Shown: positions 16,141 to 25,288 of the stretch, in pieces
Layout: each line of letters starts with the position of its first letter
Position numbering within the stretch: the stretch's first letter is position 1
Origin: an uncultured Clostridia bacterium
GTDB lineage: Bacteria; Bacillota; Clostridia; Oscillospirales; Acutalibacteraceae
Direction of reading: 5' to 3'
Assembly: GCA_945876745.1 (NCBI GenBank)
Contig: CAMCPL010000002.1
Coordinates: 1-64,000 of the forward strand
DNA: 64,000 nucleotides
Notes under the pieces: model-generated
Database searches by the model: none
What the model was told of the DNA's origin: nothing
The model's input: only the letters and a program-made list of their open reading frames with translations
Position numbers and translations under genes: made by a program

Positions 16141-16938
16141 CTACCTTAATATTTCCTTTTCACTTTTGTGATTCGTTATAGTTATGCTATTCATAGGCTC
16201 TATTCCGAGCTTTGAAAGGTATTCGTGTGCAAATTGCAGATTTTCTTTGTCGGAATATACATCGGGTGAATGAGCGTCGAGACCGATGACAACATCATTT
16301 CCCATACTTGATACGATTTTCCAAAAATCGTCGTTAGGGTAGTTGCGACCTTTCGTAAAGCCCAAAAAATTGAATTCAAGCGGTATTCCGATTTCCTTGA
16401 GCCTTCCGACAAAATGCGTCATTTTTTTGATATAAACATCATTGTCGCCTACAAAGTTAATTAAGTCGGGGTGCGCAATGTATGAAAAATATCCGCTTTT
16501 GGCGCCGAGAATTGCCTGACTGATATACTTGTCCAAAACGGCAACGCTGTTTGTTTCGCTTCCCGAATATTTTGCATAATCCTCGTATTCGTTGTCGGTA
16601 AAATGCTGACCTAAAATCAAATAGTCGTATTCAAAGCCCTTGAGATATTCAATCTCCTTATTGAACAAATCGGGATAATATTCAAGCTCAAAGCCGAGCT
16701 TTATGTCGATAATACCCCTATATTTTTCTTTAAGGGCGCGAATACTTTCGGCGTAATCCTGCGCCATATCGCAGGGAATACGAAAACCGCTTTTGTGTCC
16801 CTGCGGAAAAATATGCGGTGCGTGGTCGGAAAAGCCGATAACGTCATATCCGTTTTGTATTGCCTGAAGCACATATTCCTCGTCTGTGCCTGAGGCATGG
16901 TTACATCTTGTTGTGTGGGTGTGAAGATTAAAGCTCAT
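16141..16938 (-). CDS. PHP-domain phosphatase (histidinol-phosphatase-like)
   Basis: A 265-residue PHP-domain protein with the metal-binding motifs HTHTTRCNHA (start), GFSDHAPH, GFELEYYPD, YLILGQHF, IAHPDL and GLDAHSP. It is the size of HisK-type histidinol-phosphate phosphatases. It overlaps the galT stop by one base and lies four bases before the GH27 gene, with no histidine genes near. It may therefore remove phosphate from a sugar phosphate or another ester instead of histidinol phosphate. The family is certain, the substrate is not. Confidence 0.8.
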   Translation of the reverse strand: MSFNLHTHTTRCNHASGTDEEYVLQAIQNGYDVIGFSDHAPHIFPQGHKSGFRIPCDMAQDYAESIRALKEKYRGIIDIKLGFELEYYPDLFNKEIEYLKGFEYDYLILGQHFTDNEYEDYAKYSGSETNSVAVLDKYISQAILGAKSGYFSYIAHPDLINFVGDNDVYIKKMTHFVGRLKEIGIPLEFNFLGFTKGRNYPNDDFWKIVSSMGNDVVIGLDAHSPDVYSDKENLQFAHEYLSKLGIEPMNSITITNHKSEKEILR

Positions 16939-18434
16939 TACTTTGTTTCAACGCTTTCAAGAAATTTGATAAACTGAGCCTTGCCTGTTTCGGTTCTGTC
17001 GTAAACGCCGCATTGCTCAAGGATTTCGGTAAACACAAGACCGATTTCCTGCTTGAGAATATCGTCAATATTATCTGCGTTTATCTCATATTTATTCTTT
17101 ATCATTTCAGCCCATTCGTAGTGCTTTGACAGCGTTTCGTCATTGCGAATATCGTCACCGTTTAGCATAGCGCTTGCAAGTGCTTCCATTTCACTCTTAA
17201 GTCTTGACGGCAAAACGGCAAGACCCATAACCTCTATAAGACCGATATTTTCTTTTTTGATATGGTGATGCTCCGGGTGCGGATGATAATAGCCTGCCGG
17301 GTACTCCTCGGTTGTGATATTGTTTCTCAAAACGAGGTCGATTTCAAATTTGCCGTTTCTCATTCTTGTGATAGGCGTGATTGCGTTGTGAAGCTCGCCG
17401 TCGTATTCTCTGCCGAGAATGAATGCGTCCTCGTCGGTGTAGCTTTCCCAAGCGTTGAAGATTATTCCTGCAAGGTCGGCAAGTCTGTCCTTGTTTTCAC
17501 AGGCGATTCTGATTACGCTCATAGGCCATTTTACAATACCGCCCTCAACGTCCTCAAAGCCTTCAAATGTAAACGGAGTTTCAATCGGAGCCTTTGCCAT
17601 TGCAAATTCGTAGTTGCCGCCCTGGAAATGCTCGTGTGTAAGGATTGAACCGCCGACAATCGGAAGTCCTGCGTTTGAGCCGATGAAATAGTGAGGGAAT
17701 AATTCAAGGAATGAAAGGAGCTTAACTATAGCCGCCTTGTCAATTTTCATCGGAGTGTGCTCTGCGTTGAACACTATGCAATGCTCGTTGTAGTAAACAT
17801 ACGGAGAATACTGCAAAAAGAAGTCCTCGCCGCCGAGTACCATTGGGATGATACGGTGGTTTTGGCGTGCAGGGTGGTTAACTCTTCCTGCATAGCCTTC
17901 GTTTTCCTTGCACAAAAGACATTTCGGATATGAGGTTGACTTCATTTTAAGAGCCGCCGCAATTGCCTTTGGATCCTTTTCGGGCTTTGAAAGATTAATG
18001 GTAATATCTATATCGCCGTACTCTGTTTTTGTTATCCATTTAACGTCGTTTTTTATTCTGTAAGTGCGTATGTAGTCGCTGTCACAGCTCAGCTTGTAGT
18101 AATAATCGGTTGCTTTTTTCGGCGAGTCCTTGTAAAGCTCGTTGAATTTCGAGATAACCTCGCTCGGCTTCGGGGTGAGAAGTCCCATAATTTTTGTATC
18201 GAACAAATCACGGTATACAACGCTATCCTCGCAAAGTCCGTTTTCTACCGCATAATCGAGAATTGAAGAGAGAATTTCCTCAAGCTCGGCGTTTTGAGCC
18301 TCACATTCCTCAAAAGCGTCCATATTAAGCGCCTGACAAACGGAGTTTATTGCCCAAATTTCGTCTGATTTTTTTATGAGATTATTGTTTATTGCATAAT
18401 TTACAAGTGATTTTACGGCTGTGTTGATATCCAT
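16938..18434 (-). CDS. galT: UDP-glucose-hexose-1-phosphate uridylyltransferase (class II)
   Basis: The 498-residue Firmicutes-type GalT, which exchanges UMP between UDP-glucose and galactose 1-phosphate in the Leloir pathway. Typical segments are the N-terminal VKSLVNYAINNNLI, NEGYAGRVNHPARQNHRIIP, GGSILTHEHFQGG (the His-containing active region) and the late GYYHPHPEHHHIKKENIGLIEVMG. I chose the ATG preceded by AGAGG; an in-frame ATG ten codons upstream has no clear site. It is first in the galT-PHP-GH27 operon. No galK or galE is present in the window. Confidence 0.93.
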   Translation of the reverse strand: MDINTAVKSLVNYAINNNLIKKSDEIWAINSVCQALNMDAFEECEAQNAELEEILSSILDYAVENGLCEDSVVYRDLFDTKIMGLLTPKPSEVISKFNELYKDSPKKATDYYYKLSCDSDYIRTYRIKNDVKWITKTEYGDIDITINLSKPEKDPKAIAAALKMKSTSYPKCLLCKENEGYAGRVNHPARQNHRIIPMVLGGEDFFLQYSPYVYYNEHCIVFNAEHTPMKIDKAAIVKLLSFLELFPHYFIGSNAGLPIVGGSILTHEHFQGGNYEFAMAKAPIETPFTFEGFEDVEGGIVKWPMSVIRIACENKDRLADLAGIIFNAWESYTDEDAFILGREYDGELHNAITPITRMRNGKFEIDLVLRNNITTEEYPAGYYHPHPEHHHIKKENIGLIEVMGLAVLPSRLKSEMEALASAMLNGDDIRNDETLSKHYEWAEMIKNKYEINADNIDDILKQEIGLVFTEILEQCGVYDRTETGKAQFIKFLESVETK

Positions 18435-18482
18435 ATACAAACCTCTTTTCATATGTTTTTGCATTATTATTATGATTATAAT

Positions 18483-18510
18483 ATTATATTCCTATTTTTT
18501 CAATAAGCAA
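18483..18510 (-). promoter_or_regulatory. Promoter of the galactose operon
   Basis: On the minus strand TTGCTT-N16-TATAAT. A short dyad, CAACATTTGTTG, lies just upstream of the -35 and may be an operator. Confidence 0.55.
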
Positions 18511-18638
18511 CACAACATTTGTTGAAATTTTTTGTAAACAAATTAATTTTTACTTTACTATGTCATATTTTCGTGATAAATTAATTATATAGGATAGGAA
18601 CGCTTTAGGGGCGTTATAAAATGTGAGGTGTTTATTTT

Positions 18639-19220
18639 ATGAATATATGCGTGTTCGGTGCGGCAAGCAAAACTATTGACGAAAAATACATAAGACCGGT
18701 TGAGGATATGGGCGAATATCTTGCAAAGGGCGGTCATAATCTTGTTTTCGGCGCAGGATGCACGGGAGAAATGGGCGCAGCGGCAAGAGGCTTTAAGAAA
18801 GGCGGCGGCACAATTCACGGCGTTGTTCCCGAATTTTTCAAAAAGGATTTGTACGATTTTGTAAATTGGGATTGCGATGAGCTGACGCTTACAGAAACAA
18901 TGCGTGAGCGCAAGGGTATAATGGAGGATTTGGCTGACGCATTTATCATTACGCCGGGCGGTGCCGGAACCTTTGAGGAGTTTTTTGAAATCCTAACGCT
19001 TAAACAGCTTGGACAGCATCGCAAGCCGATTGCAATTTACAACATTGACGGCTATTATAACAGTCTTATTGATGCAGTAAAATATGCGATTGAAACCGAG
19101 TTTATAAAGGCTTCCTGTGAGAAGCTCTATCAGGTTTTTGACGAAACACAGTTCGACGAAATGATATGGTATCTTGAAAATGACGATATGCAGGGTATGA
19201 CTGTTCACGATTTGAAATAG
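18639..19220 (+). CDS. LOG family nucleotide phosphoribohydrolase-like protein
   Basis: A 193-residue protein of the LOG (TIGR00730) family. It has the Rossmann-like N-terminus with FGAAS, the GAGCTGEMGAAARG segment, MRERKGIM and the signature PGGAGTFEEFFE. Family members release cytokinin-like bases or ribose 5-phosphate from nucleotide monophosphates; many bacterial ones are of unknown purpose. The start has a GAGGTG site. A kinase-like gene follows 12 bases downstream, probably in the same operon, which suggests nucleotide metabolism. Confidence 0.85.
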   Translation: MNICVFGAASKTIDEKYIRPVEDMGEYLAKGGHNLVFGAGCTGEMGAAARGFKKGGGTIHGVVPEFFKKDLYDFVNWDCDELTLTETMRERKGIMEDLADAFIITPGGAGTFEEFFEILTLKQLGQHRKPIAIYNIDGYYNSLIDAVKYAIETEFIKASCEKLYQVFDETQFDEMIWYLENDDMQGMTVHDLK

Positions 19221-19232
19221 TGGGTGAGAGGT

Positions 19233-19838
19233 ATGAATAAGAATTATGTTATCGCCTTGGGCAGGGAGTTTTGCTCGGGCGGTCGAGAGATCGGCAAAAT
19301 GATTGCCGAAAGGCTCGGAATAAACTATTATGATAAAGAGGAGCTTCGTAAAAAGGCGAAGGAGCTCGGCGTTGACGAGGGCGTTTTCGAGATGTTTGAC
19401 GAACAGCCGACGAGGTCGTTCTTGTTTTCGATTGCTATGGATCCTTACTCGATTGATAATGCACTCAACAGTGGCAAGGTAATTGAAGCACAGCGAAAAA
19501 CAATAATATCTGCCGCCGAGCAGGGGCCTTGCGTAATTGTCGGCAGAAGAGCCGATAAAATATTGCAGGAGCTTGAGGGCGTCGAGGTTGTTTCCGTTTT
19601 TATAGGAGCCGATATCGACTATCGTGTTAAACGTTTTATTGAAAGTGGTCAGGCAAGCGACGGCAAGAATATTCGCCGTATGATAGAACGCAGGGATAGG
19701 GAACGAGCTTCGTATTATAATTATCTCGGCGACGGACAATGGGGAAAGGCAAGTAATTATACAATGTGCTTTTCGAGTGACAAAATCAGTAAGGAAAAGA
19801 TTTGCGATATAGTTTGCGCATATGTAAATACGCTTTGA
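19233..19838 (+). CDS. Cytidylate kinase-like protein
   Basis: A 201-residue protein of the cytidylate-kinase-like family (AAA_26). It starts with an ALGREFCSGGREIGKMIAE loop, in place of a classical P-loop, as in that family. It then has NYYDKEEL, VIVGRRAD and RRDRERASYYNYLG in the lid region. These proteins are related to nucleoside monophosphate kinases, but their substrates are mostly untested. I chose the ATG after GTGAGAGGT; a GTG three codons earlier is possible. Confidence 0.8.
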   Translation: MNKNYVIALGREFCSGGREIGKMIAERLGINYYDKEELRKKAKELGVDEGVFEMFDEQPTRSFLFSIAMDPYSIDNALNSGKVIEAQRKTIISAAEQGPCVIVGRRADKILQELEGVEVVSVFIGADIDYRVKRFIESGQASDGKNIRRMIERRDRERASYYNYLGDGQWGKASNYTMCFSSDKISKEKICDIVCAYVNTL

Positions 19839-19840
19839 GT

Positions 19841-19877
19841 TGTACAAGTAGGGACTGTCCCTACTTGTACATTTTTT
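19841..19877 (+). terminator. Strong terminator
   Basis: A fourteen-pair perfect stem beginning TGTACAAGTAGGGA, a three-base loop and TTTTTT. Confidence 0.88.
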
Positions 19878-19969
19878 ATTGTCGGTTGTGAAAACTGCAT
19901 AAAAAATCACGGTATTGATTGTGGATTTTGCTTATTAAAAAGAATTTTTGAAAAGGCTGAAAATAGTTA

Positions 19970-19997
19970 TTGACATATGTCAATAATAGTGTATAAT
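19970..19997 (+). promoter_or_regulatory. Promoter with palindromic operator for the DUF134 gene
   Basis: TTGACA-N16-TATAAT. The -35 is the first half of the perfect 14-base palindrome TTGACATATGTCAA (19970-19983). A dimeric repressor binding there would block the polymerase. The product of the next gene is a candidate. Confidence 0.75.
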
Positions 19998-20027
19998 ATC
20001 AATGAACAGTGATTTTGGGAGGGAAAT

Positions 20028-20411
20028 ATGGCAAGACCGAAGAAGCGCAGACGTATCTGCAATTACCCCAAAATTATGGAGTTCAGACCGTTCGGAGATT
20101 ATGCCGACGTGGTCGATTTGACCTTCGACGAATACGAGGTTATGCGCCTTATGGACACTCTCGGATATTCACAGGAGGAATGCTCGAAGCAGATGGACGT
20201 TGCACGTTCAACCGTTGCGGCAATTCACGCTTCGGCGAGGGCGAAAACCGCTGACGCAATAATCAACGGCAAGGCGCTTGCTATTCACGGCGGAGATGTT
20301 GAGCTTTGCAGAAGCAGTAGCCTTTGCTGCGGCAGATGCGGACAAAAGGCGTGTATCAACTGCGAGCACGGAACAAGCCCGCAATGCCAACGCAATGCGG
20401 CGAAATTTTAG
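20028..20411 (+). CDS. DUF134 family DNA-binding protein
   Basis: A 127-residue protein. It has the family N-terminus MARPKKRRRICNYPKI, then a sigma-70 region 4-like helix-turn-helix (FDEYEVMRLMDTLGYSQEECSKQMDVARSTVAAI, in two parts), and a cysteine-rich tail with CCGRCGQKACINCEHG and further Cys, which could hold a metal or sense redox state. It stands 52 bases before pflB behind a promoter with a perfect operator-like palindrome. Control of itself and of the pyruvate formate-lyase genes is therefore inferred. Family members are often linked to metal-cofactor genes. Confidence 0.85.
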   Translation: MARPKKRRRICNYPKIMEFRPFGDYADVVDLTFDEYEVMRLMDTLGYSQEECSKQMDVARSTVAAIHASARAKTADAIINGKALAIHGGDVELCRSSSLCCGRCGQKACINCEHGTSPQCQRNAAKF

Positions 20412-20463
20412 CAAGAAGCGGTGAAACTCACCGTTTGAAATACAAATTACGGAGGAAAAGAAA

Positions 20464-22695
20464 ATGGAAGCATGGAGAGGCTTTAACAAAGGCGTTTGGT
20501 GCGACGGCATCGACGTATCAAACTTTATTAAGATGAACTACACGGCGTACGACGGCGACAGCTCATTCCTTGAGGGACCGACCGAGAGAACGCAGAGAAC
20601 TATGGACAGAGTGCACGAGCTGCTTATTGCGGAAAATGAAAAGGGCGGCGTGCTTAATGTTTGCACGGAAAGAGTTCTTTCAATTCTTTCTCACGATGCA
20701 GGCTATGTTGTTGATAAGGATACAGACATTATAGTAGGCTTGCAGACTGACGAACCACTTAAAAGAGGCGTTTCTCCGTTTGCAGGATTTAGAAATGCAG
20801 TTCAGGCTTGTAATGCTTACGGCTACGAGCTTTCGGAAAAAATCAAGGATGAGTTCACTTACAGAACAACTCATAACACAGGTGTTTTCAGAGCGTATAC
20901 CGATACGATGAAGGCTGCACGTCACGCAGGTATTCTTACAGGTCTTCCGGACGCTTATGCACGCGGAAGAATTATCGGCGACTACCGCAGAATTGCTCTT
21001 TACGGTATGGATTATCTTATTGAGCAGAAGAAAGAGGACAAGAGAAAGCTCGGCTTAAAGGAAGTTCTTGACGAGGAAACAATCCACACTCTTGAGGATT
21101 TGTCAAAGCAACTTGACTTTATGAATCAGCTCAAGGGTCTTGCTCTTCGCTACGGCTACGATATTTCAAAGCCTGCAACAAATGCAAAGGAAGCAATTCA
21201 ATGGTTGTATTTCGGCTACCTCGGCGCTATCAAGGAGCAAAACGGTGCGGCTAACTCAATCGGCAGAATTGCAGAATTTATGGATATTTATATCCAAAGA
21301 GATATTGAAGAGGGCGTACTTGACGAGGTACACGCACAGGAGCTTATTGACGACCTTGTAGTCAAGCTCAGATTAGTTCGTCACCTTCGTACACCTGAAT
21401 ATAACGATTTGTTTGCAGGCGACCCTGTTTGGGTTACCCTTGCATTGGCAGGCGTTACCTGCGAGGGTAAGCATATGGTATCGAAGACATCCTTCCGTGT
21501 GCTTCAAACTCTCTATAACCTCGGCTCATCGGCTGAACCGAATATCACTGTATTATGGTCGGACAGACTTCCGCAGGGCTTCAAGGATTTCTGTGCTCAG
21601 GTTTCTATCGACACAGACTCAATTCAGTATGAAAACGACGACGTAATGAGAAGAATGTACGGCGACGATTACGCTATCGCTTGCTGTGTATCCGCTATGA
21701 AGATGGGCAAGCAAATGCAGTTCTTCGGCGCAAGATGCAACCTTGCAAAGGTTCTTCTTATGGCACTCAACGGCGGTAAGGACGAAATCGAAGGCGTACA
21801 GATTGCACCCGAGGGTGAGATTTTCGAGGAAGAAGTCCTTTCTTACGACAAGGTTTACGCCGCATACAAGAAATATTTGTCTTGGATGGCAAGACTTTAT
21901 GTAAACACAATGAACATCATTCACTATATGCACGATAAGTACGCATACGAAAGACTTATGATGTCGCTTCACGATACAGATGTTGAAAGACTTATGGCGT
22001 TCGGTGTTTCGGGCTTCTCTGTTGCAATCGACTCACTTTCCGCTATCAAGTATGCAAAGGTTACTCCGATTAAGGACGAACGTGGAATTATTACCGACTT
22101 CAATGTTGTCGGCAAGTTCCCGAAATACGGCAACGACGACGACAGAGCCGACCTTATCGGTAAGGATTTGATTGAATACTTCTACAAGGAGCTTTGCAAA
22201 ACTCCTTGCTACCGTAACGCAAAGCACACTCTTTCTATCCTTACTATTACATCAAATGTTATGTACGGCAGAAAGACAGGTGCAACACCTGACGGAAGAA
22301 AAGCCGGCGAACCTTTCGCACCGGGTGCAAACCCGATGCACGGCAGAGACGCCGAGGGTGCTCTCGCTTCGCTCAACTCTGTTGCCAAGCTTGATTATGC
22401 TTGCTGTCAGGACGGTATTTCAAATACGTTTTCAATTACTCCCGATGCTCTCGGTTCCGACAGACAAAACCAAATTGAGCATCTTACAACAATGCTTGAC
22501 GGCTACTTTGAGCAGGACGCACACCACCTCAATGTAAACGTGCTTAACCGTGAAAAGCTCATTGCCGCTATGGAGGATCCTACTCTTTATCCGTCACTTA
22601 CAATCCGTGTAAGCGGCTATGCAGTAAACTTCAACAAGCTTACAAGGGACAAGCAGGAAGAGGTTATTGCAAGAACCTTCCATCATTCAATGTAA
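20464..22695 (+). CDS. pflB: Pyruvate formate-lyase (formate C-acetyltransferase)
   Basis: A complete 743-residue glycyl-radical enzyme turning pyruvate and CoA into acetyl-CoA and formate. Adjacent catalytic cysteines C407-C408 occur in [13 protein letters not shown], which separates PFL from glycerol and choline lyases. The glycyl-radical residue is G718 in RVSGYAVNF, near the C-terminus. The site ACGGAGG precedes ATG. The activating enzyme lies two genes on. The enzyme is cytoplasmic and oxygen-sensitive, which supports an anaerobic host. Confidence 0.97.
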   Translation: MEAWRGFNKGVWCDGIDVSNFIKMNYTAYDGDSSFLEGPTERTQRTMDRVHELLIAENEKGGVLNVCTERVLSILSHDAGYVVDKDTDIIVGLQTDEPLKRGVSPFAGFRNAVQACNAYGYELSEKIKDEFTYRTTHNTGVFRAYTDTMKAARHAGILTGLPDAYARGRIIGDYRRIALYGMDYLIEQKKEDKRKLGLKEVLDEETIHTLEDLSKQLDFMNQLKGLALRYGYDISKPATNAKEAIQWLYFGYLGAIKEQNGAANSIGRIAEFMDIYIQRDIEEGVLDEVHAQELIDDLVVKLRLVRHLRTPEYNDLFAGDPVWVTLALAGVTCEGKHMVSKTSFRVLQTLYNLGSSAEPNITVLWSDRLPQGFKDFCAQVSIDTDSIQYENDDVMRRMYGDDYAIACCVSAMKMGKQMQFFGARCNLAKVLLMALNGGKDEIEGVQIAPEGEIFEEEVLSYDKVYAAYKKYLSWMARLYVNTMNIIHYMHDKYAYERLMMSLHDTDVERLMAFGVSGFSVAIDSLSAIKYAKVTPIKDERGIITDFNVVGKFPKYGNDDDRADLIGKDLIEYFYKELCKTPCYRNAKHTLSILTITSNVMYGRKTGATPDGRKAGEPFAPGANPMHGRDAEGALASLNSVAKLDYACCQDGISNTFSITPDALGSDRQNQIEHLTTMLDGYFEQDAHHLNVNVLNREKLIAAMEDPTLYPSLTIRVSGYAVNFNKLTRDKQEEVIARTFHHSM

Positions 22696-22706
22696 TTTGA
22701 TAATAA

Positions 22707-22740
22707 CAAAATCGGCTTGATTGATTTCAGGTCGATTTTG
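22707..22740 (+). terminator. Hairpin after pflB
   Basis: A fourteen-pair stem (with G-U pairs) starting CAAAATCG and ending CGATTTTG. The T-run is short, so some transcription may continue to the next gene. A promoter (TTGATT-N17-TATACT, 22721-22749) overlaps its right arm. Confidence 0.6.
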
Positions 22741-22749
22741 TGTTATACT
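22721..22749 (+). promoter_or_regulatory. Promoter before the deacylase-like gene and pflA
   Basis: TTGATT-N17-TATACT overlaps the hairpin after pflB. It would let the two following genes be made apart from pflB. Confidence 0.55.
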
Positions 22750-22777
22750 GTGATTATCATTTTTTGGAGATAATATT

Positions 22778-23329
22778 ATGGAATTAATAAAAGGCAGACC
22801 GAATAATACAGACGGGAGACTTGAAAAGGAAATAAGAGTGTACGACTTGCTTGACGAGTTGGGCATTGAATATTACCGTACCGACCACGAGGAAGCAAAC
22901 ACTATGGAAAAGTGCAACGAAATTGATAGTATTTTGGGCACGATAATATGTAAGAATTTGTTTTTATGCAATAGGCAGAAAACCGATTTTTATCTGTTGA
23001 TGATGCCGGGTGACAAGCCGTTTAAGACAAAGGATATAACAAAGCAGCTCGGTTGTTCAAGATTATCGTTTGCAACGCCCGATTTTATGGAGGAATTTTT
23101 GGATATAAAGCCGGGCGCAGTTTCGATTATGGGACTTATGAACGATAAGGATAACAGAGTTCAGCTTGTTATTGACCGACCTGTTATTGAAAGCGAAACG
23201 CTCGGTTGTCACCCGTGCGTTTGCACCTCGTCACTTAAATTCAACACTTGCGATATTTTGGAGAAGTTTTTACCTGCCGTTCATCATACACCGATAATCG
23301 TCGATATGCCAGAATATGACGAAGAATGA
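22778..23329 (+). CDS. YbaK/ProX-like aminoacyl-tRNA deacylase
   Basis: A 183-residue protein resembling ProX/PrdX and the YbaK editing domain: EIRVYDLLDELGIEYYRTDHEEA, then ICKNLFLCNRQKTDFYLLMM, KPFKTKDITKQLGCSRLSFA and PGAVSIMGLMND. Such proteins remove wrongly attached amino acids (usually alanine from tRNA-Pro). It ends four bases inside an upstream pflA start candidate, so it is coupled to pflA. Its place between the lyase and its activase is uncommon. Confidence 0.8.
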   Translation: MELIKGRPNNTDGRLEKEIRVYDLLDELGIEYYRTDHEEANTMEKCNEIDSILGTIICKNLFLCNRQKTDFYLLMMPGDKPFKTKDITKQLGCSRLSFATPDFMEEFLDIKPGAVSIMGLMNDKDNRVQLVIDRPVIESETLGCHPCVCTSSLKFNTCDILEKFLPAVHHTPIIVDMPEYDEE

Positions 23330-23340
23330 AAGGAAAGAAA

Positions 23341-24045
23341 ATGGCTAATATACATTCGTTTGAAAGTCTTGCCGCAGTTGACGGCGAGGGGTTGAGGTAC
23401 GATATATTTTTCAGCGGTTGTCCGCTTCGTTGTGCTTATTGCCACAATCCTGACACTTGGCATAAAGGCGAAATCGAAATGGACGCCGAAGAATTGTTCA
23501 GGAAAATTCGCCGTTTTAAGCCGTATTTCAAAAACGGCGGCGGCGTAACTTTTTCGGGCGGCGAGCCGCTTTTGAACGCAAAATTCATTAATACTCTTTA
23601 TCCGCTTTTGAAGTCGGAAAATATCGGCTATTGTCTTGATACTTCGGGAAGCGTTGCGCTTAACAATGATGTGAAAACTGCTATCGAAAACGCCGATATG
23701 ATTATTTTGGATATAAAGTTTTATAACCGTGAGGATTACGAAAAATACACTAAGGGTAATTTTGAGTTGTTTCAGGCGGTTGGCAGATATGCGAGTGAAA
23801 AGGGCGTTCGTATGTGGCTTCGCACGGTTGTTGTGCCCGGTATCAATGATACAAAGCAAGCAATGGACGGCTATGCCGATTTCGTAAAACAGTTCAAATT
23901 TGAGAAGTATGAGCTTTTGCCGTTTCACACTATGGGCTTTTTCAAGTATGATGAGCTCGGCCTGGAAAATCCGCTCAAGGACACAAGCGCTATGGATAAA
24001 TCAAAGCTCGCCGAGCTACAAAAATATCTAAACAGTATAATATGA
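23341..24045 (+). CDS. pflA: Pyruvate formate-lyase activating enzyme
   Basis: A 234-residue radical SAM protein. The cluster motif is C27-x3-C31-x2-C34 in SGCPLRCAYCHN, followed by a GGGVTFSGGEPLL segment (the GGE motif of SAM binding). It makes the glycyl radical on PflB using S-adenosylmethionine. I chose the ATG with AAAGGAAAG upstream; the earlier in-frame ATG overlaps the preceding stop codon. Confidence 0.95.
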   Translation: MANIHSFESLAAVDGEGLRYDIFFSGCPLRCAYCHNPDTWHKGEIEMDAEELFRKIRRFKPYFKNGGGVTFSGGEPLLNAKFINTLYPLLKSENIGYCLDTSGSVALNNDVKTAIENADMIILDIKFYNREDYEKYTKGNFELFQAVGRYASEKGVRMWLRTVVVPGINDTKQAMDGYADFVKQFKFEKYELLPFHTMGFFKYDELGLENPLKDTSAMDKSKLAELQKYLNSII

Positions 24046-24057
24046 AAATAATATATT

Positions 24058-24088
24058 AAGCCGACAAAGTGCAACGTCGGCTTTTTTA
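24058..24088 (+). terminator. Terminator after pflA
   Basis: An eight-pair stem AAGCCGAC/GTCGGCTT followed by TTTTT. Confidence 0.85.
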
Positions 24089-24162
24089 ATTGCGGAAAAT
24101 AGCACTCTTGGGTCTCAATTGCTAACAAATTGTGAATTTTAGGAAAAAGTGAGAAAAAAGTG

Positions 24163-24191
24163 TTGACAAAACATAATTTTGGATATACTAT
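24163..24191 (+). promoter_or_regulatory. Heat-shock operon promoter
   Basis: TTGACA-N17-TACTAT, directly upstream of a CIRCE element. Confidence 0.8.
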
Positions 24192-24201
24192 ATAAACAGA
24201 G

Positions 24202-24228
24202 TTAGCACTCACAAGTATAGAGTGCTAA
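24202..24228 (+). promoter_or_regulatory. CIRCE operator
   Basis: A perfect TTAGCACTC-N9-GAGTGCTAA, the binding site of HrcA. It lies just after the promoter, so HrcA represses its own operon until heat or misfolded protein occupies the chaperonins. Confidence 0.97.
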
Positions 24229-24250
24229 TAACCGAGAGAGGAGGATATGA

Positions 24251-25288
24251 ATGATCGGCAACAGACAAAGCGACATTTTAGGCTTGATTATTAATCATTA
24301 TATTCAAACCGGCGAGCCTATGGGCTCAAAAACACTTTGTGCGCTTCTGCCTTATTCAGTTTCCTCGGCTACTATCCGAAACGAAATGGCGTCTCTGGGT
24401 GAGCTTGGATTTCTAAAGCAGCTTCATACCTCGGGCGGCAGAGTTCCGACAAAGGCTTCTTACAGATATTATGTTGATAATCTCGTAAGACCTATCGGCA
24501 TTGCACAGTACGAAAAGCACAGAATTGACGAGGTTCTCAGCGTTAACGCCTCCGACCCTGAAAGACTTTTGGCAGACGCGGCAAGACTGCTCAGCGAAAT
24601 GACGGGCTGTGCTTCGTTTTACAGCACTGTTAAGGACGAATACGATTGCCTTCAAGGCGTCGACCTTATTCCTGCCGGCAATCACAAGGCAATGATTGTT
24701 ATGCTCACGGTCGGCGGAAAAATTAAGTCCTCGGTTATTCATACTCCGTGTGTGATTGACGACGGCTTTCGCAGATTGTTTTATATAATCGCAAAGGAAT
24801 TTTTCATAGGCTGTCCACTTAACGAAATTAATATGTCGCTCATTCAATCGACTGCTCCGGTGCTTGCCGACAGAATGTTTGATATGATTCCGATTTTAAG
24901 CTCACTTTGTTCGCTCTGCAATGAAGCCTCGCAGGGAACGCTGAATATTGAGGGACAGATTAATCTTCTTAACCAAAGCGAGCTCGGCAACAGCGTATAC
25001 AATCTTCTTGCCCTGCTTGCCGAAAAGAAAAAGCTTGAAAAGCTGCTAAGCGAATTTGCAAAAAGCAATATGGAAAGCGCATTGTTTTTGGGCGATGAAA
25101 ATCCGGTATACGAGCTTAAAAATACGGCGATGTCGGTTACGAAGTTCAGGTATTATGACGATCAGCTTGCAACGCTCGGCATTATCGGCTCATTGAGAAT
25201 TGATTACAGCACTATTCTTCCGAGAATAGAGTATATAACAAAAGCCTGCTCGAAGCTATTAAAGGAGGGTGGAATACAATATGAGTAA
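24251..25288 (+). CDS. hrcA: Heat-inducible transcription repressor
   Basis: A 345-residue repressor. The winged-helix N-terminus has the family pattern GEPMGSKTL and SSATIRNEMASLGELGFL, then HTSGGRVPTKASYRYYVD. The length is normal. It binds the CIRCE site just upstream and opens the hrcA-grpE-dnaK-dnaJ operon. A GAGGAGG site lies at a workable distance from the ATG. Confidence 0.95.
   Translation: MIGNRQSDILGLIINHYIQTGEPMGSKTLCALLPYSVSSATIRNEMASLGELGFLKQLHTSGGRVPTKASYRYYVDNLVRPIGIAQYEKHRIDEVLSVNASDPERLLADAARLLSEMTGCASFYSTVKDEYDCLQGVDLIPAGNHKAMIVMLTVGGKIKSSVIHTPCVIDDGFRRLFYIIAKEFFIGCPLNEINMSLIQSTAPVLADRMFDMIPILSSLCSLCNEASQGTLNIEGQINLLNQSELGNSVYNLLALLAEKKKLEKLLSEFAKSNMESALFLGDENPVYELKNTAMSVTKFRYYDDQLATLGIIGSLRIDYSTILPRIEYITKACSKLLKEGGIQYE

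Noticed and set aside
18500-18640. A defined promoter for the LOG-family gene
   Set aside because: The region is AT-rich with several weak -10 candidates but no convincing -35 at the right distance.
19841-19877. Long perfect inverted repeat as a mobile-element end
   Set aside because: It is followed by TTTTTT and placed right after a gene end, as an intrinsic terminator; no partner copy is seen.
20464-22695. Glycerol or choline lyase instead of pyruvate formate-lyase
   Set aside because: The adjacent Cys-Cys pair and the PFL-type activase two genes on identify PFL.
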